Numbered from the stretch's first letter, positions 19,036 through 28,462 are shown. The stretch is 64,000 bases of DNA from Synechococcus sp. WH 7805 (GCF_000153285.1 NZ_CH724168.1:2023455-2087454), one strand, 5' to 3'. Translations and numbers: made by a program. The notes: generated by a model not told the origin, from the sequence alone.

Positions 19036-20430
19036 GTGCCTCGTCCGTCAACTTTTTACGTCTGCCAGAGCTGCGGAGCGCAGACCCGGCAGTTTTTCGG
19101 TCGCTGCAACAGCTGCGGCAGCTGGAATTCTCTCGTCGAGCAATCCGCCCCGAAGCAGGACGCACGCCGCCGCCGTGCTGGAGCCGAACCAGGAGCCGGA
19201 CCTCAGGCACGCCGTTCCACCTCGATGGCCGCCCTTGGCGACCAGCCGTTGCAGCGGCTCCCCAGCGGATATGGAGAACTGGACCGCGTTCTCGGTGGTG
19301 GGCTGGTTCCCGGTTCGCTTGTTTTGGTTGGTGGTGACCCTGGGATCGGCAAAAGCACCCTGCTGCTGCAGAGCGCATCGGCCATCGCCAGCCATCGTTC
19401 CGTGCTGTACGTCAGTGCGGAGGAGTCAGCCCAGCAGGTGAAATTGCGCTGGCAGCGCCTCACCTCAGATTCCAGCGATCTTCAGCTTCTGGCAGAAACC
19501 GATCTGGATCTGGTCCTCGAGGAGCTTGAGGCTCTGCAGCCCGATGTGGCGATCATCGACAGCATCCAGGCCCTGCATGACGGTGATCTGTCCAGTGCCC
19601 CCGGTTCCGTGGCCCAGGTGCGGGAGTGTGCGGCCGCGCTTCAGCGCGTAGCCAAGCGTCAGAACACCGCGTTGCTGCTGGTGGGGCATGTGACCAAGGA
19701 AGGGGTGCTCGCTGGCCCGAAGGTGCTGGAACATCTGGTGGATGCTGTGCTCACCTTCGAGGGGGATCGCTTCGCGAGCCATCGTCTGCTGCGGGCGGTG
19801 AAGAACCGCTTCGGCGCTACCCATGAACTGGGTGTGTTCGAGATGCGGGGGCAAGGCCTTGCCGAAGTGGGGAATCCCAGCGAGCTTTTTCTCAGCGGGG
19901 AACGGGCCAGCGGAGTGGCCACGATCGTGGCTTGCGAGGGGACCCGTCCTCTTGTGGTGGATTTGCAGGCTCTTGTCAGCACCACCAGTTATTCAAGCCC
20001 CCGCCGTACGGCTACAGGCATCGCGGTGAACCGTTTGCATCAGATCCTCGCGGTGCTGGAAAAACACATGGGCTTGCCCCTGTCGAGGTTCGACTGCTAC
20101 CTGGCTGTGGCCGGTGGGTTGGATGTGGAGGAGCCTGCTGCTGATCTTGGTGTGGCCGCGGCTGTGGTGGCCAGCTACCGGGATCTGACCCTGCCGGCAG
20201 GAACGGTGTTGCTTGGGGAACTCGGCCTGGGTGGTCAGCTTCGGCCAGTGGGGCAATTGGAACTGCGCTTGCAGGAAGCCGTGCGCCTCGGGTTCACCCG
20301 CGCTGTGGTCCCCAAAGGAAGTGGTCTGGGCCCTTTGGCCGCACGCCTTGATCTTGCCTTGCTCGAAGCGGGATCGATCACTGAGGCCCTCGTTCTTGGC
20401 TTGGGAGTGAACCCCGGCGATGACGATTGA
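19036..20430 (+). CDS. radA: DNA repair protein RadA
   Basis: A 464-residue RecA-like ATPase that promotes branch migration in recombinational repair. It begins with a zinc finger (FYVCQSCG and GRCNSCGSWNS), then the Walker A motif GGDPGIGKST, the RadA-specific KNRFG motif (in AVKNRFGATHELGVFEM) and a C-terminal Lon-protease-like domain (GGLDVEEPAADLGVAAAVVA). The GTG at 19036 gives VPRPSTFYVCQSCG, the usual start in relatives; a TTG at 19000 would add 12 residues. Its stop is 12 bp from that of the convergent ycf3. Confidence 0.93.
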   Translation: MPRPSTFYVCQSCGAQTRQFFGRCNSCGSWNSLVEQSAPKQDARRRRAGAEPGAGPQARRSTSMAALGDQPLQRLPSGYGELDRVLGGGLVPGSLVLVGGDPGIGKSTLLLQSASAIASHRSVLYVSAEESAQQVKLRWQRLTSDSSDLQLLAETDLDLVLEELEALQPDVAIIDSIQALHDGDLSSAPGSVAQVRECAAALQRVAKRQNTALLLVGHVTKEGVLAGPKVLEHLVDAVLTFEGDRFASHRLLRAVKNRFGATHELGVFEMRGQGLAEVGNPSELFLSGERASGVATIVACEGTRPLVVDLQALVSTTSYSSPRRTATGIAVNRLHQILAVLEKHMGLPLSRFDCYLAVAGGLDVEEPAADLGVAAAVVASYRDLTLPAGTVLLGELGLGGQLRPVGQLELRLQEAVRLGFTRAVVPKGSGLGPLAARLDLALLEAGSITEALVLGLGVNPGDDD

Positions 20431-20442
20431 GCGTGACCGCGA

Positions 20443-20964
20443 TCAGAAGTAAACGTCCACATTGCTGCGGCCACTGGACTTCAGCCAGTTTTCGATGTCG
20501 AGGTAGCCGCCGGGATTCAGTCGCACGGCTTGCGTCCACACGTCGGCGGCTTGATCAAACCATCCGTCGGCATCGTCGCGGCGACCCTCTTCCTCCGCAG
20601 TGCGCCCACGCTTTTCGTAGATCAACCCCATGTTTTTTAGGCATGACGGCTGCTTGGGGTTTTCATCTAAGGCCTTCTGATAGGTGGCCAGAGCCCGGTC
20701 TTCTTCACCGTTACTCATATAGATAATGGCCATGTTCTTGAGGGTTTCGCCCCGGTCGATAGGGTTCTCCTCAAGCTTCAGACTTTCCTCGTAATTTTCC
20801 AGAGCTTCTGCATAGTCGCCGTCATTTTGAGCTGAGAGTCCATCCCGGTAATACACATACGCCTCTTTCGCTCTGGCGTTGATGGGCAAGAGCTTCACGA
20901 TCAGGTCGGCCATCACCGTGAAGCTCTTGTCGATGAAGTTGTCGTTGCGGTTACTGCGGGGCAC
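20443..20964 (-). CDS. ycf3: Photosystem I assembly protein Ycf3
   Basis: A 173-residue protein with three tetratricopeptide repeats, needed for assembly of PSI on the thylakoid surface. The GTG at 20964 gives [20 protein letters not shown], the family's typical start and length; an in-frame upstream start at 20988 would add eight residues not found in the family. TPR units are around [40 protein letters not shown] and [15 protein letters not shown]. It diverges from the copper ATPase gene with 58 bp between starts. Confidence 0.95.
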   Translation of the reverse strand: MPRSNRNDNFIDKSFTVMADLIVKLLPINARAKEAYVYYRDGLSAQNDGDYAEALENYEESLKLEENPIDRGETLKNMAIIYMSNGEEDRALATYQKALDENPKQPSCLKNMGLIYEKRGRTAEEEGRRDDADGWFDQAADVWTQAVRLNPGGYLDIENWLKSSGRSNVDVYF

Positions 20965-21022
20965 AAAGAGCTGGACGGATGAATCCATCCTGAACCCAAC
21001 AGGTGATGCCTAGCGTGAGTTG

Positions 21023-23392
21023 ATGGAATCCGTCGCCGTGTCCACATCGTCGTCAGCCGAGAACACCTCCACATCCAGCAGCGCCCAGGTGGTGCTGCTG
21101 GATGTGGAGGGAATGAAGTGCGGTGGGTGCGTGCGAGCCGTTGAACGCACGCTTCAGGATCAGCCAGGAGTCCAGGAAGCCAGCGTCAACCTGGTGACCC
21201 GCAGTGCTTGGCTGCGCTTCGAGCCCACGGGTCTGGATGTTCAGCAGTCCCTCGAGGGGGCTCTTGACGCATTGCGCAGCAGGGGCTTTCCAGCCCAGCC
21301 GCGCCAGAGTGGTGTCTTGAGCGGGGACGCTGAGCCTGGCCGGGCCTGGGGATGGTGGAACCAGTGGCGTCAGCTGATGGTGGCCCTGGTGTTGCTGCTG
21401 CTCTCGGTCCTCGGCCATCTGGCAGAGGCAGGGACGCTGTCGATGCCGTTGATCGGGACGCTGCCGTTCCATGCGGGATTGGCCACGGTTGCGTTGATCG
21501 GACCGGGCCGGTCCATCCTGCGAGGTGGTTGGGCCGCGGCTGTGAGTGGCGTCCCCAGCATGGATACGTTGGTGAGTTTGGGCGTTGGTAGTGCCTACCT
21601 CGCCAGTGTGGTCGCCCTGGTGTGGCCTGCGGTGGGCTGGCCCTGTTTCTTCAACGAACCAGTGATGCTTCTGGGCTTTGTGCTCCTTGGTCGTTTCCTT
21701 GAGGAACGGGCCCGTCGGCGCACCGGTCGTGCTCTCAAGGAACTGGCAGCACTCCAGCCATCTTCGGCCAGGCTTGTGATGGCCGATGGCATCGTGCGGG
21801 ATGTGCCGGTTGAGATGTTGCGGCCAGGTGAGCGGATTGAATTGCTCGCTGGAGATCGCATCCCGGTGGACGGTGTGATCGAGGAGGGCTTTTCCGCGGT
21901 GGATCTGTCCAGCCTCACGGGAGAACCTCTTCCAGTGGATGCCGGCCCGGGAACGGAGCTCAGTTCCGGTTGTCTCAATCTCGAGGCCACCCTGGTGATG
22001 GAGGTGCGCCGGGTGGGCCGTGAAACGGCCCTTGCTCGCATCATCACTTTGGTTGAGCAGGCCCAGGCGCGGCGCGCGCCGATCCAAGGGCTTGCCGATC
22101 GGGTGGCAGGGCGCTTCTGCTACGGCGTGGTGTCGCTGGCGCTGCTCACCTTTCTGTTCTGGTGGCTGATTGGCAGCAGCCTTTGGCCTCAGGTCCTGGA
22201 GGTTCCTGTGGTGCTGATGGATCATGGCCAAGGTCATGGTGTTCATCAGTCCTTGGGAGCAGCAGCTCAGACGCCGTTCGCGCTGGGACTGCAGCTGGCG
22301 ATCGCAGTGCTTGTGGTGGCTTGCCCCTGTGCTCTTGGTCTGGCGACCCCCACGGTGATCACCGTGTCGTCAGGTTTGGCAGCTCGCCAGGGCTGGCTTT
22401 TCCGGGGTGGTGATGTGATCGAGAGATCCGCCGCCATCGAACGGGTGGTTTTCGACAAAACCGGCACCCTCACGCTGGGGAGGCCACTCGTGGATGCGGT
22501 GCTCTTGAGTGATGATCCGTCGCGCACGATCCAGTTGGCGGCCAGCCTTGAGCAGACCAGTCGTCATCCTCTGGCTCATGCACTGCTGCAGGAAGCGCAG
22601 CGCCTCAATCTTCCTCTGCTTCCGGTTCAGGACAGTCGAACCGTTCCTGGAGCAGGGATGGAAGGATCACTGTCTGGCTCTTCGGACCCTCTGCGCGTTG
22701 GATCCCTGGAATGGTTGCGGGGCCAGGGGGTCGAATGGCCTGATCACCAGCGGGATGCCGTCGAAGCCGCTCAGACCGGGGGACAGTCCCTTGTGGCTGT
22801 GAGTCTGGGACAGCGGCCGATGGGCCTGGTAGCGATCGACGATCGTTTGCGTCCTGATGCGGTGATTGCATTGCAGCGCCTGCGATCCCAGGGTTTATCA
22901 CTCGGCATGCTCAGCGGTGACCGTCGTCAAGCTGTGGAACGGGTGGGCCAGACGCTGGGGCTCCAGGGGGATGAACTGGCCTGGCAGCTTCTGCCCGATC
23001 AGAAACTTGAGCGCCTGGAATCTTGGCGCCAGTCTCAGCCGATCGCGATGGTGGGCGATGGCATCAATGATGCTCCGGCTCTGGCGGCCGCTGATTTGGG
23101 GATTGCCGTGGGGACCGGAACCCAGATTGCCCAGGACACGGCTGATTTGGTGCTGATGGGTGATCGCCTGGAGGCCCTGCCTGAAGCCCTTGGCCTGGCT
23201 CGGCGCACGATGCGCAAGATCCGCCAGAACCTCATCTGGGCGTTCGGGTACAACCTCATTGCTCTGCCTGTTGCGGCTGGGGTTTTGCTGCCAGGATTCG
23301 GCATTCTTCTCTCCCCTCCCCTGGCTGCATTGTTGATGGCCCTCAGTTCGGTCTCTGTTGTGGTCAATGCCCTCAGCCTGCGGCTTCCCTGA
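21023..23392 (+). CDS. Copper-transporting P1B-type ATPase (CtaA/PacS type)
   Basis: A 789-residue heavy-metal ATPase. The N-terminal metal-binding domain has GMKCGGC (C33, C36), and eight membrane helices are expected. The transmembrane CPC motif is VVACPCALGLATP, with the phosphorylation site DKTGTLTLG and the hinge MVGDGINDAPAL. The CPC and metal-binding forms point to Cu(I). Cyanobacteria usually have two such pumps, CtaA for import toward the cell interior and PacS for supply of thylakoid lumenal plastocyanin; I cannot tell which this is. A TTG three bases earlier is not preferred. tmk follows after 2 bp. Confidence 0.9.
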   Translation: MESVAVSTSSSAENTSTSSSAQVVLLDVEGMKCGGCVRAVERTLQDQPGVQEASVNLVTRSAWLRFEPTGLDVQQSLEGALDALRSRGFPAQPRQSGVLSGDAEPGRAWGWWNQWRQLMVALVLLLLSVLGHLAEAGTLSMPLIGTLPFHAGLATVALIGPGRSILRGGWAAAVSGVPSMDTLVSLGVGSAYLASVVALVWPAVGWPCFFNEPVMLLGFVLLGRFLEERARRRTGRALKELAALQPSSARLVMADGIVRDVPVEMLRPGERIELLAGDRIPVDGVIEEGFSAVDLSSLTGEPLPVDAGPGTELSSGCLNLEATLVMEVRRVGRETALARIITLVEQAQARRAPIQGLADRVAGRFCYGVVSLALLTFLFWWLIGSSLWPQVLEVPVVLMDHGQGHGVHQSLGAAAQTPFALGLQLAIAVLVVACPCALGLATPTVITVSSGLAARQGWLFRGGDVIERSAAIERVVFDKTGTLTLGRPLVDAVLLSDDPSRTIQLAASLEQTSRHPLAHALLQEAQRLNLPLLPVQDSRTVPGAGMEGSLSGSSDPLRVGSLEWLRGQGVEWPDHQRDAVEAAQTGGQSLVAVSLGQRPMGLVAIDDRLRPDAVIALQRLRSQGLSLGMLSGDRRQAVERVGQTLGLQGDELAWQLLPDQKLERLESWRQSQPIAMVGDGINDAPALAAADLGIAVGTGTQIAQDTADLVLMGDRLEALPEALGLARRTMRKIRQNLIWAFGYNLIALPVAAGVLLPGFGILLSPPLAALLMALSSVSVVVNALSLRLP

Positions 23393-23394
23393 CC

Positions 23395-24036
23395 ATGACG
23401 GGGCGTTTCTTGGTTTTGGAGGGAATCGATGGCTGCGGCAAGACCACCCAGCTGCGCCAGCTTGCTGATTGGCTTCCGGGTAGCGGCCTAATGCCTGACG
23501 GGGCAACGCTGCATCTCACCCGTGAGCCTGGCGGCACTCCCCTCGGTCGTGCTTTGCGTGAACTGTTGCTGCACCCACCGGATGCAGCGGCGCCGTGCCC
23601 GGAGGCCGAGCTTCTGATGTATGCCGCCGACCGGGCTCAGCACGTGCAACGCCGAATTCTTCCAGCCCTCAAATGCGGCGACTGGGTGCTCAGTGACCGC
23701 TTCAGTGGGTCAACCGTTGCTTATCAAGGACATGGACGTGGGTTGGACCAGTCGCTGATTCTTGACTTGGAGCGGATTGCCACCGCTGGCCTCGTGCCGG
23801 ATGTCACGCTCTGGCTCGATTTGCCTCTTGAGGCGAGCATTGCCAGACGGGGCGATCGGGCTGAGGACCGGATTGAGGCTGAAGGGCAGGCCTTCCTGGG
23901 CAGGGTGGCCAATGGATTCCGCGTGCTGGCCGCGGAACGGGACTGGGTTGGTATCCCTGCTGATTTGAGTCCAGAGGAGGTTCAGAGGACCATCCGTCTT
24001 GCTTTGGAAGGGAATACTGCCCTCAGGAGTGCGTGA
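23395..24036 (+). CDS. tmk: Thymidylate kinase
   Basis: A 213-residue P-loop kinase phosphorylating dTMP to dTDP. The P-loop is GIDGCGKT (10-17), the dTMP-binding DR(F/Y) motif is in LSDRFSGSTVAYQG, and LTREPGGTPLG is the conserved Arg-Glu-Pro loop. ATG at 23395, 2 bp after the copper ATPase stop and 3 bp before holB. The tmk-holB pair is common in bacteria. Confidence 0.95.
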   Translation: MTGRFLVLEGIDGCGKTTQLRQLADWLPGSGLMPDGATLHLTREPGGTPLGRALRELLLHPPDAAAPCPEAELLMYAADRAQHVQRRILPALKCGDWVLSDRFSGSTVAYQGHGRGLDQSLILDLERIATAGLVPDVTLWLDLPLEASIARRGDRAEDRIEAEGQAFLGRVANGFRVLAAERDWVGIPADLSPEEVQRTIRLALEGNTALRSA

Positions 24037-24039
24037 CCG

Positions 24040-25014
24040 ATGGCCAGCGAGCTGTTTGCTGATCTTCAGGGGCAGCCCCTGGCCACCCAGTTGCTGCAAT
24101 CCGCGTTAGCGCTTCAGCGCCTGGCACCGGCGTATCTGTTCAGCGGCCCTGATGGGGTGGGACGCCGGCTTGCTGCCTTGCGCTTCATGGAAGGTGTGCT
24201 CAGTGGCGGCAGCCAAGACCCCAGGGAACGCCGGCGTCTTGAAGAGCGCAACCATCCTGATCTGCTTTGGGTGGAGCCCACCTACAGCCATCAGGGGCGC
24301 CTCATCTCCAGGTCTGAAGCCGAAGCCGCCGGAGTGAACAGACGCACACCGCCCCAGGTTCGTTTGGAGCAAATTCGTGACCTCGGCCGTTATCTGGCTC
24401 GACAGCCTTTGGAGTCAGCGCGAGGGCTGGTGGTTCTTGAGCAACCGGAGGCGATGGCTGAGGGAGCGGCCAATGCCTTGCTCAAAACCCTCGAAGAGCC
24501 GGGGCACGGGTTGCTGATTCTGCTTTCGGCTGCACCTGATCGTTTGCTGACCACCATCCGCTCTCGATGCCAGCAGATCCGTTTCACTCGGTTGCCCGAT
24601 GGAGTAATGCATGCAGTGCTGGCCCAGCTGCCAGATGATGCCGGGCACCGAGCTCTGGAGATTGCTGCCTCTGAGCCTGAGCTTGTGGCTTTGGCGTCAG
24701 GCTCTCCCGGTGCACTGCTCGAGCACGTACGTTTGTGGAGTTCGATTCCTGAAGCACTGAAGGAGCGCTTCAGGAATCTGCCCCAGACTCCCGTGGATGC
24801 TCTCGGGCTGGCGAGAGATGTCTGCGAACAGCTGGAGGGGGAGCAGCAGCTCTGGTTGATCAGCTGGTGGCAAACCGTTCTCTGGCGACAGCAGCTCAAC
24901 AGGGTGTCAGTTGAACGCCTGAATCGCCTGCGTCACCAATTGCTGTCGTTTGTGCAGCCACGTTTGGCTTGGGAAGTGACTCTGCTCAACCTGATCAGAT
25001 CCCACACCGCCTGA
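24040..25014 (+). CDS. holB: DNA polymerase III delta' subunit (HolB)
   Basis: A 324-residue clamp-loader AAA+ protein. It has the degenerate P-loop FSGPDGVGRR expected of delta' (a non-hydrolysing subunit), the sensor region ANALLKTLEEPG and the LLTTIRSRCQQIRF motif with the SRC signature. It completes the clamp loader that places the beta clamp on DNA. The start ATG is 3 bp after tmk; the stop faces the convergent rpaA with one base between. Confidence 0.9.
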   Translation: MASELFADLQGQPLATQLLQSALALQRLAPAYLFSGPDGVGRRLAALRFMEGVLSGGSQDPRERRRLEERNHPDLLWVEPTYSHQGRLISRSEAEAAGVNRRTPPQVRLEQIRDLGRYLARQPLESARGLVVLEQPEAMAEGAANALLKTLEEPGHGLLILLSAAPDRLLTTIRSRCQQIRFTRLPDGVMHAVLAQLPDDAGHRALEIAASEPELVALASGSPGALLEHVRLWSSIPEALKERFRNLPQTPVDALGLARDVCEQLEGEQQLWLISWWQTVLWRQQLNRVSVERLNRLRHQLLSFVQPRLAWEVTLLNLIRSHTA

Positions 25015-25015
25015 T

Positions 25016-25813
25016 TCAGGCGGTTGCGCGATTGTTCTGATCGTTTTGCTCTCGATCCTGACGTGCTTGGGAGAGGACGTCCTCAAGACCCTCTAGCTGG
25101 GCACCGGTGGGAAGTTCCAAGCAATAACCAGCTCCATAAACCGTTTTGATGAAACGGGGTTTCCGAGGATCGGGTTCGAGCTTGGTGCGCAGGTGACGCA
25201 CATGAACACGGATGGTCTCAATGTCATCGTCCGGCTCATACCCCCACACTTCCTTGAGGATCAAAGAGGGTGCAACGGTTTGCCCGTGACGCTGGAGCAG
25301 GCAGTGCAACAGCTCGAATTCGAGGTGGGTGAGGCGGACCGGCTTGTCGAACCAGATGGCTTCGAAGCGTTCAGGAACCAGGGTGAGAGGCCCGTAACTG
25401 AGAATTTCGTGGTGGTTGCCGGAGCTGCCCACTGGAGCCCGGTCGCTGCGGCGTAATAGGGCCTTGATACGCACTTGGAGCTCTTCGAGATCGAAGGGCT
25501 TCGTGAGGTAATCATCGGCTCCGGAGTTGAAACCGCTCACTTTGTCTTTGGTGCCTCCAAGCGCGGTGAGCATCAAAATCGGGATCCCTGACGTTCGCTC
25601 ATCGCGACGGAGCCGCTGGCAGAGGGTCAACCCATCGACTTTCGGAAGCATCAGATCCAAAAGGATCAGATCCGGGCTGTATTGCAGAGCAAGAGCTTGC
25701 CCTTTGATGCCATCCTCAGCGCTCTGAACATCGAAGCCGCTGTGCTCGAGATGGCCGCTGACCAGCTCGCGCATATCCCGGTCGTCTTCGATTAGCAGGA
25801 TGCAGGGCTTCAT
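25016..25813 (-). CDS. rpaA: Response regulator RpaA (circadian output)
   Basis: A 265-residue OmpR-family regulator. The receiver has phospho-acceptor D53 in [13 protein letters not shown] and [12 protein letters not shown]; the DNA-binding domain includes [33 protein letters not shown] and [14 protein letters not shown], which match RpaA nearly word for word. In Synechococcus RpaA takes signals from the KaiC-SasA/CikA system and drives class-wide circadian transcription. About 25 residues after the winged helix form a polar tail. ATG at 25813. The upstream 322-bp gap before the tRNA gene must contain its promoter. Confidence 0.92.
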   Translation of the reverse strand: MKPCILLIEDDRDMRELVSGHLEHSGFDVQSAEDGIKGQALALQYSPDLILLDLMLPKVDGLTLCQRLRRDERTSGIPILMLTALGGTKDKVSGFNSGADDYLTKPFDLEELQVRIKALLRRSDRAPVGSSGNHHEILSYGPLTLVPERFEAIWFDKPVRLTHLEFELLHCLLQRHGQTVAPSLILKEVWGYEPDDDIETIRVHVRHLRTKLEPDPRKPRFIKTVYGAGYCLELPTGAQLEGLEDVLSQARQDREQNDQNNRATA

Positions 25814-26084
25814 CGACTCGCAGGCGGGTGGAACAGGGAAGACGTGGTGATGCCGCGTCGTGGCTTGACAGATTCTCTCAATATTCCTTTGCAGATGCAG
25901 AAATTGGTTAAGTCAGAATTTGAGGGAGCAAAGGCTTTAATCCACTGCGGCGGAGTAAGTTGCGCGGGATTCCGGCGACGAGAGGTCTTGCCGCCTCTTC
26001 AGGAAGTCTTTGGTTTCCTGCCCCGTCTGTTAATGAATTTCCATCAATGAGGGAATTTGATCGGGTGCCGGGCCGGCAGTTCTG
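25814..26084. other. Intergenic stretch upstream of rpaA
   Basis: This stretch separates the rpaA start from the tRNA-Asn terminator. A 68-codon plus-strand frame (25844-26050) crosses it, but its composition is not gene-like. I see no clear promoter, repeat or RNA structure apart from a lone TTGACA on the plus strand at 25865-25870 without a convincing -10 box. The rpaA promoter is presumably here. Confidence 0.4.
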
Positions 26085-26123
26085 AAAAATAAAAAAACAC
26101 CACGAACCTTCGGCCGTGGTGTG
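26085..26123 (-). terminator. Intrinsic terminator of the tRNA-Asn gene
   Basis: On the minus strand a perfect 7-bp stem CACCACG/CGTGGTG (arms 26115-26121 and 26098-26104) is followed by a run of seven T residues. It lies 15 bp past the tRNA 3' end. Confidence 0.9.
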
Positions 26124-26135
26124 TGGTGGTGAAAG

Positions 26136-26207
26136 CTCCCCGGGCGGGATTCGAACCTGCGACCAATCGATTAACAGTCGACCGCTCTACCGCTGAGCTA
26201 CCGAGGA
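26136..26207 (-). tRNA. tRNA-Asn (GUU)
   Basis: Reading the minus strand, the 72-nt cloverleaf has acceptor arms TCCTCGG and CCGGGGA with discriminator G, D-arm GCTCAGCGGTAGAGC, an anticodon loop with GTT (CTGTTAA) and T-loop GGTTCGAATCC. CCA is not encoded. A strong terminator follows. Confidence 0.97.
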
Positions 26208-26230
26208 ATGTGACCAAGAGAACTTACCTC

Positions 26231-26935
26231 TCAGCCCCGCCGTCCTGCAAGAGGCTCGAGCTCCTGCCTCACGACTGGGCCACTTCTCCAGGGGCCGATG
26301 CGTCCATTTTCCATCCGTGCGGCACCATCGGCGTGATCAAGCTCTCCCAGTCGATGGGTCACCCAGAGTGCGGTCAGGGGGGTTTTGGAGCGGTGGCAAA
26401 GCTGTTGAACGGTGGCAAGGATCGTCGTCTGGCTGGCGGAATCGAGCAGCGCGGTCGGCTCGTCGAGCAGAAGTAGGTTGGCTTCACTGGCGAGAGCACC
26501 CGCGATCGAGAGGCGCTGCTTCTGCCCTCCGCTAAGGGTGTGAATCGATCGGCCGCCCATTCCGGCCAGGCCCACCTGTTCAAGAAGCTCCTCAATCCTC
26601 TCCAACTTCTTGGATCTCGAAAGCTGAGGAGGGAGATTGAGAAGAAGCTCGCTGCTGCAGCTCGGCAGCAGCAGTTGATGGTCTGGGTTCTGAAACACCA
26701 GAGCAGGTCGTAAGGAGCAGCGCACTTCTCCACGTTGTGGATGGATCAGGCCGCAGATCATCCGGAACAGCGTGCTCTTGCCGCTGCCGTTGCTGCCCAC
26801 CAGCATCCAAAGCCCAGGGGACCGAATCTCCACGCTGCATTGATCGAGAGCTTGGGTCCCGCAGGGCCAGCAGAAGCTGACCCGATCGAAGCAGAGTGCT
26901 GCCCGGTCGGAGTCGGCGTGTGCCTCTGCTTTCAT
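26231..26935 (-). CDS. ABC transporter ATP-binding protein, CbiO/EcfA-like
   Basis: A 234-residue ATPase: Walker A VGSNGSGKST, Q-loop VFQNPDHQLLLPS, signature LSGGQKQRLSIAGAL, Walker B LLLLDEPTA and an H-loop in VTHR. The FQNPDHQ form of the Q-loop is characteristic of energy-coupling-factor (vitamin or metal uptake) ATPases. No membrane partner or substrate-binding protein is adjacent, so substrate and partners are unknown. It follows the UPF0367 gene by 5 bp and lies 23 bp upstream of tRNA-Asn on the same strand. Confidence 0.82.
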   Translation of the reverse strand: MKAEAHADSDRAALCFDRVSFCWPCGTQALDQCSVEIRSPGLWMLVGSNGSGKSTLFRMICGLIHPQRGEVRCSLRPALVFQNPDHQLLLPSCSSELLLNLPPQLSRSKKLERIEELLEQVGLAGMGGRSIHTLSGGQKQRLSIAGALASEANLLLLDEPTALLDSASQTTILATVQQLCHRSKTPLTALWVTHRLGELDHADGAARMENGRIGPWRSGPVVRQELEPLAGRRG

Positions 26936-26940
26936 CCTGA

Positions 26941-27204
26941 TCAGCCTTCGAAGGAGAAACCCGGGCGCTTCGTGCCGCCGCTGGCAGCGGTCTTCTCATA
27001 GATCTGCACGGCGAGCAGATCGCTCGTGAGAACGCTAAGGCGTTTGCCCTCGACTTTCTCGCAGCTGAGCTCCAGCAGGCGTGGCTGACCCTGTTCAAGG
27101 GCCGAGCGCACCTGTTGGTACAGCGCCTCCGCTGAATCCTGCTCTTTTCGTTGCACGGATACGGGCATTGGACTCATGCGCAGAGCCAACTCAATCACGT
27201 ACAC
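26941..27204 (-). CDS. UPF0367 family protein
   Basis: An 87-residue conserved cyanobacterial protein of unknown function, beginning [20 protein letters not shown] and ending with the conserved [17 protein letters not shown]. No signal or membrane segment; an alpha/beta fold is likely. The start codon is GTG at 27204. It diverges from psbD with 156 bp between the starts and is followed by the ABC ATPase gene after 5 bp. Confidence 0.8.
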   Translation of the reverse strand: MYVIELALRMSPMPVSVQRKEQDSAEALYQQVRSALEQGQPRLLELSCEKVEGKRLSVLTSDLLAVQIYEKTAASGGTKRPGFSFEG

Positions 27205-27298
27205 AAATCAATCCCAGAGATAGGACCATCTTCGCCAATCAACGCGTTCCCCGAGGTGTGGGCATTTCTACTCATGTCTTCCCCGTTGTTCGGCTTTC

Positions 27299-27329
27299 TT
27301 GCCCACGAACCGTCGACGGCCACTAGGCT
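27299..27329 (+). promoter_or_regulatory. Possible psbD promoter
   Basis: TTGCCC (27299-27304) and TAGGCT (27324-27329) are separated by 19 bp and lie 32 bp upstream of the psbD ATG. The match to the sigma-70 consensus is modest and spacing is long, so this is tentative. Confidence 0.25.
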
Positions 27330-27360
27330 TTTTCACGTAAAGCTTCATGAAGCTCCTCTC

Positions 27361-28416
27361 ATGACAATTGCTGTAGGACGCGCGCCTCAGCGGGGATGGT
27401 TCGACGTCCTCGATGACTGGCTCAAGCGCGACCGCTTCGTTTTTGTCGGCTGGTCCGGCATTCTTCTCTTTCCCACGGCCTACCTGGCCATCGGTGGCTG
27501 GCTCACAGGCACCACTTTTGTTACCTCCTGGTACACCCACGGCATTGCCTCCTCGTACCTGGAAGGTTGCAACTTCCTGACCGCTGCTGTCTCCACCCCC
27601 GCTGATGCGATGGGACACAGCCTGCTGCTGCTCTGGGGCCCTGAAGCCCAAGGCGACTTCGTTCGCTGGTGTCAGCTCGGCGGTCTCTGGGCCTTCGTGG
27701 CTCTGCACGGTGCCTTCGCTCTGATCGGCTTCATGCTGCGTCAGTTCGAGATTGCTCGTCTCGTCGGCATCCGTCCTTACAACGCCATCGCCTTCTCCGG
27801 CCCGATTGCGGTGTTCGTCAGTGTTTTCCTGATGTACCCCCTCGGTCAGAGCAGCTGGTTCTTTGCGCCCTCCTTCGGTGTGGCCGCAATCTTCCGCTTC
27901 CTCCTCTTTCTCCAGGGCTTCCACAACTGGACCCTGAATCCCTTCCACATGATGGGCGTAGCCGGCATCCTCGGCGGCGCACTGCTTTGCGCCATTCACG
28001 GCGCCACCGTGGAAAACACCCTGTTTGAGGACGGTGAGCAGGCCAACACCTTCAAGGCGTTCGAGCCCACCCAGGAAGAAGAGACCTATTCGATGGTCAC
28101 CGCCAACCGCTTCTGGAGCCAGATCTTCGGAATCGCTTTCTCCAACAAGCGCTGGCTGCACTTCTTCATGCTGTTTGTGCCTGTGATGGGCCTGTGGACC
28201 AGCTCCATCGGCATCATCGGCCTGGCCCTCAACCTGCGTGCCTACGACTTCGTGTCGCAGGAGATCCGCGCTGCAGAAGATCCCGAATTCGAGACCTTCT
28301 ACACCAAGAACATCCTTCTCAATGAAGGTCTGCGTGCCTGGATGGCACCGGCTGACCAGCCGCACGAAAACTTCGTCTTCCCTGAAGAGGTTCTGCCACG
28401 CGGCAACGCCCTCTGA
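27361..28416 (+). CDS. psbD: Photosystem II D2 protein (PsbD)
   Basis: A 351-residue reaction-centre protein with five membrane helices that binds chlorophylls, pheophytin, QA and the non-heme iron. It begins [20 protein letters not shown] and ends [16 protein letters not shown], as in all D2 proteins. The ATG at 27361 is the conserved start even though the frame stays open for 70 codons upstream. No psbC follows; instead there is a terminator 20 bp downstream. This is therefore the single-gene psbD copy (psbDII type) of a genome that probably has a second psbD in front of psbC (inference from other Synechococcus). Confidence 0.97.
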   Translation: MTIAVGRAPQRGWFDVLDDWLKRDRFVFVGWSGILLFPTAYLAIGGWLTGTTFVTSWYTHGIASSYLEGCNFLTAAVSTPADAMGHSLLLLWGPEAQGDFVRWCQLGGLWAFVALHGAFALIGFMLRQFEIARLVGIRPYNAIAFSGPIAVFVSVFLMYPLGQSSWFFAPSFGVAAIFRFLLFLQGFHNWTLNPFHMMGVAGILGGALLCAIHGATVENTLFEDGEQANTFKAFEPTQEEETYSMVTANRFWSQIFGIAFSNKRWLHFFMLFVPVMGLWTSSIGIIGLALNLRAYDFVSQEIRAAEDPEFETFYTKNILLNEGLRAWMAPADQPHENFVFPEEVLPRGNAL

Positions 28417-28436
28417 TCTTCAACTTGTTTTTCTTT

Positions 28437-28462
28437 AGGCCTCCGTGAGGGGGTCTTTTTTT
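28437..28462 (+). terminator. Terminator of psbD
   Basis: Stem AGGCCTCC/GGGGGTCT (28437-28444 and 28449-28456, two G-U pairs) with GTGA loop followed by seven T residues. Confidence 0.85.

Noticed and set aside
21053-22246. 397-codon minus-strand frame opposite the copper ATPase gene
   Set aside because: Antisense shadow produced by GC-rich third positions; composition (His, Gln, Pro) is typical of such shadows.
25844-26050. 68-codon plus-strand frame upstream of rpaA
   Set aside because: Weak start, no ribosome-binding site, no recognisable features; more likely leader or promoter DNA of rpaA.
27151-27360. In-frame 70-codon extension upstream of psbD
   Set aside because: D2 starts at MTIAVG in all phototrophs; the extension overlaps the divergent UPF0367 gene and the promoter region.
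27268-28365. 365-codon minus-strand frame opposite psbD
   Set aside because: psbD is certain on the other strand; the frame has no recognisable domain.
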